Source: Phocaeicola paurosaccharolyticus JCM 15092 (GTDB lineage Bacteria > Bacteroidota > Bacteroidia > Bacteroidales > Bacteroidaceae). From it: a stretch of 64,000 nt of DNA. A model generated the notes under the pieces. The model was not told where the DNA came from. It saw nothing but the letters and a program-made list of their open reading frames with translations, and made no database searches. The stretch spans positions 1 through 64,000 of the forward strand of contig NZ_BAJR01000003.1 of the NCBI RefSeq assembly GCF_000613805.1, given 5' to 3'. Below are positions 36,585-49,771 of this stretch, in pieces (the stretch's first letter is position 1; the number at the start of each line of letters is the position of its first letter). The translations under genes were made by a program, and so were the position numbers.

Positions 36585-36926
36585 TAAAGATGATAATAGA
36601 TTAAAAAATTGATTCTTATTCTCCTTGCTTCATAGCTGTTCATCACAGCAAGGGCAAATGAAAAAGATAATGTCTCCTACACTAAATAAGAGTAGAGGTT
36701 TAGATACAGAAGATATGCCATATTCATTTAAAAATGAACAGAATAAATATAGTTACTTATCCAAAGGCTTAGGATTAATATCCTAAGCTTTGGATAAATA
36801 AACTAAGATTATAATTTAATAGATTAAGAGATGAGATAATATTATCTCTCTTAATGATAGAAAAAAGTAAAGGAGCTTATTAACCATTATGTTAATAAGC
36901 TCCTTCTTAATTATATAGATTTACTA
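36585..36926. other. Intergenic region with three hairpins
   Basis: 342 non-coding bases between convergent GH92 and GH2 genes. At 36757-36794 TTATCCAAA/TTTGGATAA and GCTTAGGAT/ATCCTAAGC make a long stem with a single bulged base. At 36833-36848 there is the perfect palindrome GAGATAATATTATCTC. At 36870-36905 lies the terminator listed separately. No ORF of note. Confidence 0.6.
36870..36905. terminator. Bidirectional terminator hairpin
   Basis: AAGGAGCTTATTAAC (36870-36884) pairs perfectly with 36891-36905 across a six-base loop, with an A run to the left and a T-rich stretch to the right. It ends GH92 transcription from the left and GH2 transcription from the right. Confidence 0.75.
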
Positions 36927-40112
<3,186 letters not shown>

Positions 40113-40154
40113 TCATTATCCCAAATATGAGAGTTGAACAGTGAATAAATATAA

Positions 40155-41138
40155 TTATTCAACCACCCAAGCAGGGTTATAAGCTTTTATCGATTCGGTA
40201 TCATAATATAATCCATCTTCTGTGGGAATCTGAATGATATACTCTTTCCCATTTCGGTTAATCAGATTATTATCTCTTAGCCATGGGTTAAGCATCTTAA
40301 GAAAAGCAAGTGTAGTACCTTGTTCATTAGCCCATTGATTTAGGTCACTTATAGAAGTGGTTACAGTTATGCTCTTTGTCTTAAGCTGTGGATATAGGTC
40401 TGATGAACGTAGACGAAAACCAAATTCGGCAGGACTTGTGAAGAGTAACTTGGCTGCAAGTATTCTATAAACATATCTTGATGTCTCTTCTACGAGATGA
40501 AGGTCAAGAGAGTTTGTTACATTCTGTCTGTTCAGCTGATGAGATATTCTTCCTTGTCCTGCATTATATGATGCTGCAACAGATGGCCAGTCACCATATT
40601 TGGCGTATGCATTCTTTAAATATTTACAAGCGGCAACAGTAGCTTTTTCCACATCATATCTCTCATCAACGCAACCGTTTACCTCCATGCCATACTCTTT
40701 TGCTGTTGAAGGCATGAATTGCCAAAGGCCTGCTGCACCTGCACCAGATTTGGCCAATGGGTTTACACTACTCTCTATTACCATAAGGTATTTAAGGTCA
40801 TCGGGAATATTATTCTCTTTCAAGATAGGTTCGATGACAGGGAAATATCTATTGGCTCTTTTTATCATCTGCAATGTGGTGCTATGCATATATGTTACAG
40901 CAAGAATCTCCTTGTCAAGTTTCTCGCGCCTGTCAAAACGGCGCAGGTCAATCTCACTTCCGGCAAAGTTCATTTCCTCAGGAATAGAGGGTGAGCTGTA
41001 TGTGAGAGAAGTATTATCGATTAAATCAATTTTAGATAACGAGTCACTAACTTCAATATTATTGTTGGCCTGTATGCTAGTACTTGTTGCTATAAGTAAA
41101 GATGCAATCATGTGCATCCGCAAAATTTTTCTGTCCAT
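40155..41138 (-). CDS. Lytic murein transglycosylase (SLT domain)
   Basis: 327 residues with a signal peptide (hydrophobic stretch in the first 25). The SLT domain covers about 105-225: catalytic Glu in LKYLMVIESSVNPLA, GAAGLWQFMPSTAKEYGM and VAASYNAGQGRI. The C-terminal ~70 residues (TTSISDLNQWANEQGTTLAFLKMLNPWL) look like a LysM-type peptidoglycan-binding domain, as in MltD. It cleaves peptidoglycan glycan strands in the periplasm. It is unrelated to the glycan clusters on either side and is divergent from the hybrid regulator at 41386. Confidence 0.9.
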   Translation of the reverse strand: MDRKILRMHMIASLLIATSTSIQANNNIEVSDSLSKIDLIDNTSLTYSSPSIPEEMNFAGSEIDLRRFDRREKLDKEILAVTYMHSTTLQMIKRANRYFPVIEPILKENNIPDDLKYLMVIESSVNPLAKSGAGAAGLWQFMPSTAKEYGMEVNGCVDERYDVEKATVAACKYLKNAYAKYGDWPSVAASYNAGQGRISHQLNRQNVTNSLDLHLVEETSRYVYRILAAKLLFTSPAEFGFRLRSSDLYPQLKTKSITVTTSISDLNQWANEQGTTLAFLKMLNPWLRDNNLINRNGKEYIIQIPTEDGLYYDTESIKAYNPAWVVE

Positions 41139-41162
41139 TCTTCTTCTTTATTCGTGTTAACA

Positions 41163-41170
41163 CAAAGATA
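41163..41170 (-). promoter_or_regulatory. Candidate -7 box of the transglycosylase gene
   Basis: Reads TATCTTTG on the minus strand, 24 bases before the start codon. No TTTG at the usual distance. Confidence 0.35.
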
Positions 41171-41349
41171 TTGCTTTTTTTTGTTCATGAAGAAGTTTAT
41201 TATTTTAAGAAATGTAATTCTTGCATAAATATTATTTCTTATATAAGCCTTATTGTATAAATAATTCTTTTTTGTCAGGAAAGATTGTATTATGAATATA
41301 TTGATGCTGAGTATATTATGTTTTTATTTAAATTGTAGAAAAAAAAACC

Positions 41350-41357
41350 TACATTTG
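41350..41357 (+). promoter_or_regulatory. Candidate -7 box of the PUL 2 regulator
   Basis: TACATTTG matches TAnnTTTG and ends 28 bases before the regulator ATG. The -33 element is not convincing. Confidence 0.4.
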
Positions 41358-41385
41358 CGTTACTTTAACTGACTAAATTCGGAAC

Positions 41386-44300
41386 ATGAAAAACACTAAG
41401 ACTATAATAGTTATACTTTTTACTCTATTATGTCAGACTATTTCTGCTACTATTGAAATCCGCTCCACTCATCTTACTACAAATGAGGGACTTGCTAATA
41501 ATTCTATACGCTATATATATCAAGATAAGAAGGGCTTTATGTGGTTTGGCACATTAAATGGCTTAAATCGTTATGATGGTTATTCCTTTCTTACAATCCG
41601 CCCGGAACGTGGAGCTAAACTCTCTCTTGCTGACCATCGTATTACTGATCTTCAGGAGGATAAAAAAGGATTCCTATGGATATCTACATCTGCAGAATTA
41701 GTCAGTTGCTTTGACTTAAAGCAAGACTGTTTTGTTGACTTCACAGGATGTGGGGAATATGAACAGCCATACTCCAATAGATTTATTGATAGTAAAGGTA
41801 ACGTGTGGTTGTGGCAAGATGGAAATGGCTGTAGAAAGATTACTTATGCTAATGATAAATTTACATCCATAACATTCAAGAAAGAGAACAACAATCTATT
41901 TTCTAACAAAGTGAAGTATGTATTTGAGGATACAAAAGGGAGAATATGGATAGGAACTCAAGATGGAATAGCTTTAGTCAAAAATGATAAGTGTTATAAA
42001 AAATCGGGGAAACATGATGCAAGGAAAATTATATCATACAAAGGTGATGTCTTTTTCTTATCTGTATCTGGTGATATTTTAGCCTCACTAGGTGGAAATA
42101 AAGATGAAAATCTTGTAAAGGTTGGCAGTTGCGGAGGTGGAGTAACTGTTTCTGGTGAGTTTCGTCTGAATGAGGATTGGATTATTTTTACTAATAATGG
42201 TAGTTATCAGTTTAATCTGAAGACTCATGAACTAAAGAAATACAGAGATATTGACATTAAAGGGGGACAGACCATAATTGATAATAAAGGGAATTTATGG
42301 GTATTCAACCACTCCGGGAAAGTATGGTATGTAAACCATAAAACCAAGCAGATTAAATCATTCCAACTTATTCCGGCTGACAAGGTAAACTATATTGATC
42401 AGGAGAGATATCATATTATTCATGATTCACGTGATATTATATGGATATCAACATATGGAAATGGCCTATTTGCGTATGATTTGAGCAATGACGAACTACA
42501 GCATTTTGTATCAAATAATACAGGATTCAGCCATATACCATCCAACTTCTTACAATATGTTATGGAGGATAGGGCAGGTGGCATATGGGTAAGTTCTGAG
42601 TATACCGGAATATCTCATTTGTCAGTCTTGAATGAAGGTGCCCGACGTATTTTCCCTGAGAATGAATCTCTTCTTGACCGTTCAAATGCTGTCAGGATGT
42701 TGGTGAGGATGCCAAATAACAGAATAATGCTTGGTACCCGACGAGGGGGACTCTATACATACGACTCAAAATTTCAAAAAATGGAGAGTAAGCAGAGTTT
42801 TGATTCCAATATTTATTCTGCTGCCCAAGGACCTGATGGAAAGATGTGGTTAGGTAGTCGTGGAAATGGTTTGGAGATAGATGGAAAATGGTATAAAAAC
42901 AACTCTTATGATCCTACATCTATATCCAACAATAATATCTTCTCTATTTATAAAGATAGAAAAGGTAGAATGTGGATAGGTACATTCGGCGGTGGACTTG
43001 ATTTGGCAGTGAAAGACAAAAATGGCTACCACTTCAAACATTTCTTTAATAAAACGTATAGCCAAAAACAGATAAGAACTATTCAGGAAGATAAAAGTGG
43101 GTGGCTTTGGGTAGGAACAAGTGATGGGTTATATGTCTTTAATCCGGACTCATTGATTGCTTCTGAAAAAAACTACTATACTTATAATTACAATAATAAT
43201 AAGATGTATAGTAACGAGATTAAATGCATCTATAAGGATAGTAAGGGGCGTATGTGGATTGGTGCATCAGGAAAAGGGTTCTGTGTGTGTATGCCTAATG
43301 GCGACTACAATAATCCTAAATTCAAAAGTTACGATGTCGCTAATGGACTGATAAGTAATATGGTACAAGCTATAGTTGAAGATAGCAGAGGAAAGATATG
43401 GATATCTACAGAATATGGTATTTCATGTTTTGATCCGACAAATGAATCTTTCGAGAATTTCTTCTTCTCCTCTTTTACACTTGGCAATGTATACAGTGAA
43501 AATAGTGGATGTATTAGTGGAGATGGAAATTTACTTTTTGGAACAAATCATGGACTAGTAATCCTTTCAACAGATAAGGTAAATAAAAAGAAAATATTTG
43601 ATCCAAAGGTGGAATTTACCAATTTGAGAATTAATGGTATACTAATGCGCCCGGGAGATTCTGACTCTCCACTTAAAAAGGCTCTGATATATTCGGATGA
43701 ATTACAACTGAAATATTATCAGAACTCTTTCGAGGTGAATTTTTCAACATTCGACTACTTTGGGAATAATTCGGCTAAATACACTTATAAACTCGAAAAT
43801 TTTGACAGTGAATGGAGCAAGCCATCCTCTTTGAATTTTGCTGTATACAAGAATCTATCACCTGGAACATATAAATTGCGTGTTAAAGCATGTAATGTAG
43901 TTGGGAAATGGGCAGAAAAAGAGGCAGTAATTAATATAGTTATTCTTCCTCCATATTGGAAGACAACCTGGGCTTTCATTATTTATGCTATTTTGATAAT
44001 TGCATTCCTTTACATAACATTTAGATTAGTGAATAACTTCAATTCATTGCGAAATAAGATTCAGGTTGAAAAGCATATATCAGAGTATAAATTGGTTTTC
44101 TTTACTAATATATCTCATGAATTCCGTACGCCGCTGACACTTATCCAAGGAGCACTTGAGAGAATAGAACAGAGCTCAGAAAAGGTGCCAAAAGATATGA
44201 AGAGCTCTATAGATATTATGGATAAGAGTACTCAACGTATGTTACGTCTTATAAACCAGCTTCTGGTATTCCGTAAAATAGAGAATAATAAGTTCTCACT

Positions 44301-45690
44301 CTCTTTGGAAGAGATTGATGCAATATCTTTCCTTCATGAAATATTTCAAAGTTTCAAAGATGCGGCGTGGGCTAAGAAAATGGATTATTCATTCTCCTCA
44401 GATCTCAAATCATATAAAATGTTTACTGATAAGGGATCTTTGGATAAGATTACTTACAACCTCTTGTCCAACTCATTTAAGTATACTCCTAGTGGAGGAA
44501 GGGTAAACATGTCTATATCAGTCAATGAGGTTGAGAAGAATATAACTATTCGTGTTTCAGATAATGGTGTGGGAATTCCTAATGAGAAAAGAGACGAATT
44601 ATTTAAACGTTTTGCTCATAGTAGCTACTCTGGTGGAAGCATCGGAGTGGGCCTGAATCTTGCACATGGACTCGTTATGGCGTTGAAAGGCACTATTACA
44701 TATAATGATAATGATGGTGGTGGATCACTCTTTACTGTTACCTTACCTACAGATCCTACAGTTTATGACCCTAATGACTTCTTGGTTCCAAATAATATTT
44801 TATTAGAGGAGGAATCTCATAATCAAGCTGTTTTGGCTGAGGAAAAGGAACCAGAAAATCACGAGGAGAAAGAGATATGTCAACAGCCAATTAACAAGCA
44901 TAAGATATTGATAATTGAGGATGATAATGATGTGCGTACATTCCTCAAGGATGAAATAGGACAATATTTTGATGTTATTGCCGAGGCAGATGGAGAGTCA
45001 GGATATGAACGAGCACGTTCATATGATGCTGACCTTATAATCTGCGATGTGCTGATGCCGGGAATGAATGGCTTTGAGGTTACCAAGAAATTGAAGAATG
45101 ACTTCAGCACAAGCCATATTCCTATAATTCTTCTTACTGCGATGAGCACAACAGAGAATCAGATAGAGGGTGCCGAGAGTGGAGCGGATGTTTATATTAC
45201 AAAACCTTTCAGCACAAAACTACTCCTTACACGTATATTCAAACTTATTGAACAACGTGACAAGTTACGTGAGAAGTTCTCGAATGATCCAAATACTATC
45301 AGACCGTCATTATGTACATCTGATAAAGATAAACAATTTGCAGACAGACTTCAAGAAATTATGGAGAGCCAGATAGACAATGCAGAGTTTACTGTAGACG
45401 AATTTGCATCTATGGTTGGCCTTGGAAGAACTGTGTTCTACCGTAAAGTTAGAGGTGTAACAGGTTACTCTCCTAATGAATATATTAGGGTGGTAAGGTT
45501 GAAAAAAGCTGCAGAACTTCTTATGTCGCATAACTACAATGTTGCTGAAGTATCATATAAGGTTGGTATAAACGACCCATTCTATTTCAGCAAATGCTTC
45601 AAACAACAATTTGGAGTAGCACCATCTGTATACATACGTGGAAAAGAGGATATTCAAGATAATAACCAAATTAATAATAAACAAGAATAG
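41386..45690 (+). CDS. Hybrid two-component system regulator of PUL 2 (intact)
   Basis: 1,434 residues in one frame. A signal peptide (about 1-21) is followed by two periplasmic beta-propellers (about 25-760; repeats like DKKGFMWFGTLNGLNRYDG), a Y_Y_Y domain (ENFDSEWSKPSS, NLSPGTYKLRVKA), one transmembrane helix (about 862-884), HisKA with His911 in FFTNISHEFRTPLTL, HATPase (NLLSNSFKYTPSGG), a receiver with Asp1221 (ICDVLMPG) and an AraC-type helix-turn-helix to the end. It senses an oligosaccharide in the periplasm and activates PUL genes directly. Next to DUF4861 and the GH106 operon it most likely controls rhamnogalacturonan use. It also served as the reference for judging the broken PUL 1 regulator. 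Confidence 0.96.
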   Translation: MKNTKTIIVILFTLLCQTISATIEIRSTHLTTNEGLANNSIRYIYQDKKGFMWFGTLNGLNRYDGYSFLTIRPERGAKLSLADHRITDLQEDKKGFLWISTSAELVSCFDLKQDCFVDFTGCGEYEQPYSNRFIDSKGNVWLWQDGNGCRKITYANDKFTSITFKKENNNLFSNKVKYVFEDTKGRIWIGTQDGIALVKNDKCYKKSGKHDARKIISYKGDVFFLSVSGDILASLGGNKDENLVKVGSCGGGVTVSGEFRLNEDWIIFTNNGSYQFNLKTHELKKYRDIDIKGGQTIIDNKGNLWVFNHSGKVWYVNHKTKQIKSFQLIPADKVNYIDQERYHIIHDSRDIIWISTYGNGLFAYDLSNDELQHFVSNNTGFSHIPSNFLQYVMEDRAGGIWVSSEYTGISHLSVLNEGARRIFPENESLLDRSNAVRMLVRMPNNRIMLGTRRGGLYTYDSKFQKMESKQSFDSNIYSAAQGPDGKMWLGSRGNGLEIDGKWYKNNSYDPTSISNNNIFSIYKDRKGRMWIGTFGGGLDLAVKDKNGYHFKHFFNKTYSQKQIRTIQEDKSGWLWVGTSDGLYVFNPDSLIASEKNYYTYNYNNNKMYSNEIKCIYKDSKGRMWIGASGKGFCVCMPNGDYNNPKFKSYDVANGLISNMVQAIVEDSRGKIWISTEYGISCFDPTNESFENFFFSSFTLGNVYSENSGCISGDGNLLFGTNHGLVILSTDKVNKKKIFDPKVEFTNLRINGILMRPGDSDSPLKKALIYSDELQLKYYQNSFEVNFSTFDYFGNNSAKYTYKLENFDSEWSKPSSLNFAVYKNLSPGTYKLRVKACNVVGKWAEKEAVINIVILPPYWKTTWAFIIYAILIIAFLYITFRLVNNFNSLRNKIQVEKHISEYKLVFFTNISHEFRTPLTLIQGALERIEQSSEKVPKDMKSSIDIMDKSTQRMLRLINQLLVFRKIENNKFSLSLEEIDAISFLHEIFQSFKDAAWAKKMDYSFSSDLKSYKMFTDKGSLDKITYNLLSNSFKYTPSGGRVNMSISVNEVEKNITIRVSDNGVGIPNEKRDELFKRFAHSSYSGGSIGVGLNLAHGLVMALKGTITYNDNDGGGSLFTVTLPTDPTVYDPNDFLVPNNILLEEESHNQAVLAEEKEPENHEEKEICQQPINKHKILIIEDDNDVRTFLKDEIGQYFDVIAEADGESGYERARSYDADLIICDVLMPGMNGFEVTKKLKNDFSTSHIPIILLTAMSTTENQIEGAESGADVYITKPFSTKLLLTRIFKLIEQRDKLREKFSNDPNTIRPSLCTSDKDKQFADRLQEIMESQIDNAEFTVDEFASMVGLGRTVFYRKVRGVTGYSPNEYIRVVRLKKAAELLMSHNYNVAEVSYKVGINDPFYFSKCFKQQFGVAPSVYIRGKEDIQDNNQINNKQE

Positions 45691-45698
45691 ATTTTCTT

Positions 45699-46926
45699 AT
45701 GAGAAACAAATTATTGTTAACGCTTTTGCTGATGGTGGCAGTTCCATTATCAATATATTCACAGGCAAAGCAAAAAAAAATATATAGTGAAGGTCGTAAA
45801 CAGCTCAAATCATGATAAAAAAGATAACCCTGTAGTTATCAGTTTGAATGATATAAAATGTGATTTCAAGATAAAATCGGCTGTAGTATTAAAAGGTAAT
45901 CAAGAAATTGCATCACAACTTGATGACTTGAACCAAGATGCAAAATACGACGAGTTGGCTTTTGTGACCGATATGGCTGCAAACAGTAAAGAGAGTTTCA
46001 CTGTACTATTTAGCAGTGAGAAATCTACTAAAGTATATAAGGCAAGGACTTTTGCAGAGATGATGGCATATAATGGCAAAGGTAAGCTGGCATATATAAC
46101 CTCTTTCTCTGCCAAAGGAGATGAAAATGTATATAGTTTTACTCATCATCATGGCCCGGCTTTCGAGAGTGAACTTGTGGCTTATAGAGTATATTTTAAT
46201 GAAAAACAGACTATAGATCCTTATGGTAAATTTAATAAAGGACTTGAGATTAATGCTACAAAGTTCTATCCTACGGATGAGCAGCTTAAGGCAGGTTATG
46301 GAGATGATGTGTTGAGAGTCAATAACAGCTGTGGAATAGGTGCCTTTAAGGGATGGGATGGTAGCAATGCTACACACATACAACCAGTTATCGAGAGAGA
46401 GGAGAGAATTATATCTTCAGGGCCTGTAAGGTCTATTGCTCAGGCAAAGGTAATAGGATGGGAGTATAAAGGTAATGAATATAATATGATTAACAGATAC
46501 ACTTTATACGCAGGTCATCGTGATATTGTCATTGATGTGATATTCGATGAGAAGTTAGGCAATGTGAACTTTTCTTCAGGTGTACAGAAACTAAAAGAGA
46601 ATAGTTCGATGTTTTCCGACCATAAAGGATTGGTTGGAAGCTGGGGTACTGACTTCCCTGTAAATGATACAATTAAGTACGCTAAAGAGACTGTTGGTAT
46701 TGGAACATTCATCCCTAAACAGATATGTGGCAAGGAACATGCTGACAAAGAAAATTATCTTTATGAGATATCTGCTCCGGGAAAGAGTTCATTACGCTAC
46801 TATACTACATTTACTTCGAAGAAAGAGAGCTTCGGGTTTAAAGATGATAAAGAGTGGTATGACTATCTCAAGATATGGAAGAGTGAACTTGAGACTCCAT
46901 GTACTGTTGAGGTCAAAGCATTATAA
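45699..46926 (+). CDS. DUF4861 family protein (5' frameshift at a poly-A tract)
   Basis: About 408 residues if repaired. The ATG at 45699 opens a signal peptide (MRNKLLLTLLLMVAVPLSIYS) that runs into nine A at 45772-45780. In that frame it ends at KSEGR-like codons and a stop; with eight A it would continue as KKYIVKVVNSSNHDKK. The remaining 379 residues (open from a GTG at 45787) match DUF4861, with SFTHHHGPAFESEL, FKGWDGSNATHIQPV and YTLYAGHRDIVIDV. The family is found in pectin and rhamnogalacturonan loci; its reaction is not known to me. It follows the regulator by only eight bases. Confidence 0.85.
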
Positions 46927-46931
46927 AAAAG

Positions 46932-46968
46932 AAGTTCCATGAAACCATTTCTGGATTTCATGGAACTT
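46932..46968. terminator. Bidirectional terminator hairpin
   Basis: AAGTTCCATGAAA (46932-46944) pairs perfectly with 46956-46968; an A run precedes it. It separates convergent DUF4861 and GH106 genes. Confidence 0.75.
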
Positions 46969-46982
46969 ACATAATCAAAATT

Positions 46983-49745
46983 CTATGAACGATAATCTAT
47001 TGGAATCAATTTTACATTTCCATTTAGTCCAGATGGCATAGGTTGCCAATTGTTATATGGAATATCTTTATAGTTTAAGTTAACTACATTTATCTCATTG
47101 AATATACGCCACTTTTCACCTTTTCTATCCATCTCTGAGATTCTGTTAGCAGGCAGGTTTGTGACCTCAATTTCAATTATATTATTTCCTTCTTTCAGCC
47201 ATTTACCAACTTTAAGTCTGTAAGGTACAGCCCATAATGTACCGACATAGTTGTGGTTTATATACACACGTGCACTCTCCCTTACATCAGCCAGATCGAG
47301 TATCCAATCATCTGTATTTGCCTTGTTTACATCGATGGCGTTAGTATAAACTCCGGTAGCCATTGTCTTCTTGGCAATGGAATCATCAAGAAGTGTCCAT
47401 GACGAAGGAGTATCTATATCGAATGTCTTATCAATCTTAGGCTCACTCTCTTTGAAATAGAGTTTCCATCCATGATTGATGTATATTACTCCCGGCTTCT
47501 CGGATATATATTGCCATTTCTCTACATTCTCTATTGGCTTATTGAATGACTGTAGGATTATGCTCTCTCCTGAACGGAGCTGCAGATAAATCTCTTTCTT
47601 ACCATTAACGGTACGTGTTGAGGCTAATCCTTTTTCTCCTGTAATAGGGTTGAACATCATAATTGTACCTTCCTGTATTGATAGTGGAAGCCATCCTTCG
47701 AATCCTTTATTCTGAAGTGCGGAAATGAAGTAGTGGTGTCCATTTTCATTGGTCCTACGTATATACTTCAATCCATATAGCGTACTCATCTCCTCACTTT
47801 GGATGCCTGTCTTACTAAGTACAGATATGTAGTCGCTTCCTGTGATAATTCTACCTTTACTGAAGTTAGTAACTACAGTTTCACCAAATGATTTTACCTG
47901 TGGAAGCAATTTGTGTATATCACTCATCTGCTTATACCTGTTTTTCAGGTTTCCATATCCTGGTACATCTTTTGGATAGTCCTCTGTGAAAATGAGTGTT
48001 GCTCCATCTTTAGCCAACTCTATAAGGTGTGCCAAAACATGAGGAGGCATAAACTTTACATCAGGTATAATTATAGCTTTATAACTTGTTCCACCCTTTG
48101 TAATGAGATTACCATTTTGGCATGATAGGCTATTTATGAAGCTATCTGATATGTAGTCCATATCATATCCGCATTTAGAAATACTATTTACTGTTTCAAT
48201 AAACTTGGGAGCTCTTTCAGCCATTTCATGTATTGTAAATAGTAACAATCGTCCCGGTTGTTCCTGCCACATATCATATATTGGTAGGTAAACAAGAAAA
48301 TCATTATCAGGTTTTCCCATCTGAAGGAAAGATTGACATCTGGCAATATAATCAAAGAAAGATGGAGCATCTCTCCAAATGCTGTTTGTAGGAGACATAT
48401 CTATAGAGGCATAGAATCTCCATCCTGGCCATTTTGCCTCTTTGGGAGAATAGGTGCTTCCGTGAAAGAACATGTGATTCACACCCGAGACGAACATTAG
48501 GTCCATATCCGGCTTGCATTGTGCAAGAGAGGTTCTGAAATGTTCAGTCAGCCATGTAAATGTTTCGGACGATGTGAATCTTTTCCCTGTAATATGTGCA
48601 GCTGATGAGGCATATTTTAGCATGGAAAAGTCGGAGTCGTTCTTCTTTGTCAGTGAGTCTTGTCTCAACCCATTAATATGAAACTGAGAAAGCCCGAAAC
48701 CTTCACACTCGGGTATGTCTACAGAAGCATAGGTATCAATAAGATTTGCAGGAGAACCGTGTGCCTGATTACGAGTTATACTTCCATTTGAATTTGCCCA
48801 CGCAGTCCATTGTGTTGTGAAGTTCTCGATTAGCAAGTCGGATATTGTTTCACGATAGTCGCAAATGATACGTGCTGTTTTCTCATTTCTCTCTTTTGAA
48901 AGAAATTCAGGAAAATGTTCTTCTAATTTGTATCCGCGTCTTTTATAGAACTGTTCAAGAAAATCGGGAGTCCAATCTGCTCCGTAAACTTCATATGAAT
49001 CATTGAAGAATGTATGCGGATAGGCAACACCATTCTTCTTGAATGCTTTGTCAAAGTTCTCGAGATAAAGTCGTACAGACTCTTTGTCGAAATGGTTTAA
49101 CACATAACCTTCTCCTCCAGGTGCTGCTCTCTTAACCTTCTGAAAAGTCTTGCCTATATAGTGGACAATGATTTCCCATTCTCCTTTAGGTGCATTCCAA
49201 AGTAATCTTCCATTGTTCACATACGAGGTTATGTCAAAGCATTTACCTTTATTATTGTATGCCATCACCCTGCTCAATATTGCTACAGGTTCCTGTCTCT
49301 TATCATTAACCTCTATGTTGATATCGGTCTTTTCTCCACCTTTGACTTTATAGGATTGGAAAATAGCTTTAGTAGCAGCATTCTTGATATCTATATTAGG
49401 ACCTCCGAAAGGCCATCCTGTTCCGGTGTTCATGTCAATTTCTACCCCCAGCCTTTTACCTTCAGCCTGGGTATACTTAAGCATTTCCATCCATTTGCTG
49501 CTCAAGAAAGTTATATTGTTATTGTCATTACCTTGTACACCATAGATAGGAGTTATTTCAACTCCTTTAATACCTGCTTTGGAAAATTCCTGAAGGTTGT
49601 ATGTGATGTTATCTTTGTCGACAGCACTTCCCAGCCACCACCATCTTGTTGCGGGATATGCTTCCTGTTGTACAGGTGGCCATTGCTGTGCCTGCAAATT
49701 CATGGAGGCAAGGGTAAGAGATAAAAATAATAATTTCCTATTCAT
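46983..49745 (-). CDS. GH106 alpha-L-rhamnosidase
   Basis: 920 residues with a signal peptide ending near LQA-QQW. The family start is seen in YPATRWWWLGSAVDKDNITYNL, followed by the catalytic barrel (GIKGVEITPIYG, MNTGTGWPFGGP, FFNDSYEVYGADWTPDFLEQF, FTSSETFTWL) and a C-terminal carbohydrate-binding-like sandwich (DLADVRESARVYIN, GTLWAVPYRLKVG). GH106 enzymes remove alpha-L-rhamnose from rhamnogalacturonan. It is the last gene of a seven-gene minus-strand operon that begins with GH2 at 57057. Confidence 0.94.
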   Translation of the reverse strand: MNRKLLFLSLTLASMNLQAQQWPPVQQEAYPATRWWWLGSAVDKDNITYNLQEFSKAGIKGVEITPIYGVQGNDNNNITFLSSKWMEMLKYTQAEGKRLGVEIDMNTGTGWPFGGPNIDIKNAATKAIFQSYKVKGGEKTDINIEVNDKRQEPVAILSRVMAYNNKGKCFDITSYVNNGRLLWNAPKGEWEIIVHYIGKTFQKVKRAAPGGEGYVLNHFDKESVRLYLENFDKAFKKNGVAYPHTFFNDSYEVYGADWTPDFLEQFYKRRGYKLEEHFPEFLSKERNEKTARIICDYRETISDLLIENFTTQWTAWANSNGSITRNQAHGSPANLIDTYASVDIPECEGFGLSQFHINGLRQDSLTKKNDSDFSMLKYASSAAHITGKRFTSSETFTWLTEHFRTSLAQCKPDMDLMFVSGVNHMFFHGSTYSPKEAKWPGWRFYASIDMSPTNSIWRDAPSFFDYIARCQSFLQMGKPDNDFLVYLPIYDMWQEQPGRLLLFTIHEMAERAPKFIETVNSISKCGYDMDYISDSFINSLSCQNGNLITKGGTSYKAIIIPDVKFMPPHVLAHLIELAKDGATLIFTEDYPKDVPGYGNLKNRYKQMSDIHKLLPQVKSFGETVVTNFSKGRIITGSDYISVLSKTGIQSEEMSTLYGLKYIRRTNENGHHYFISALQNKGFEGWLPLSIQEGTIMMFNPITGEKGLASTRTVNGKKEIYLQLRSGESIILQSFNKPIENVEKWQYISEKPGVIYINHGWKLYFKESEPKIDKTFDIDTPSSWTLLDDSIAKKTMATGVYTNAIDVNKANTDDWILDLADVRESARVYINHNYVGTLWAVPYRLKVGKWLKEGNNIIEIEVTNLPANRISEMDRKGEKWRIFNEINVVNLNYKDIPYNNWQPMPSGLNGNVKLIPIDYRS

Positions 49746-49771
49746 AGTTGTTACCGGTATTCATTTTGATA

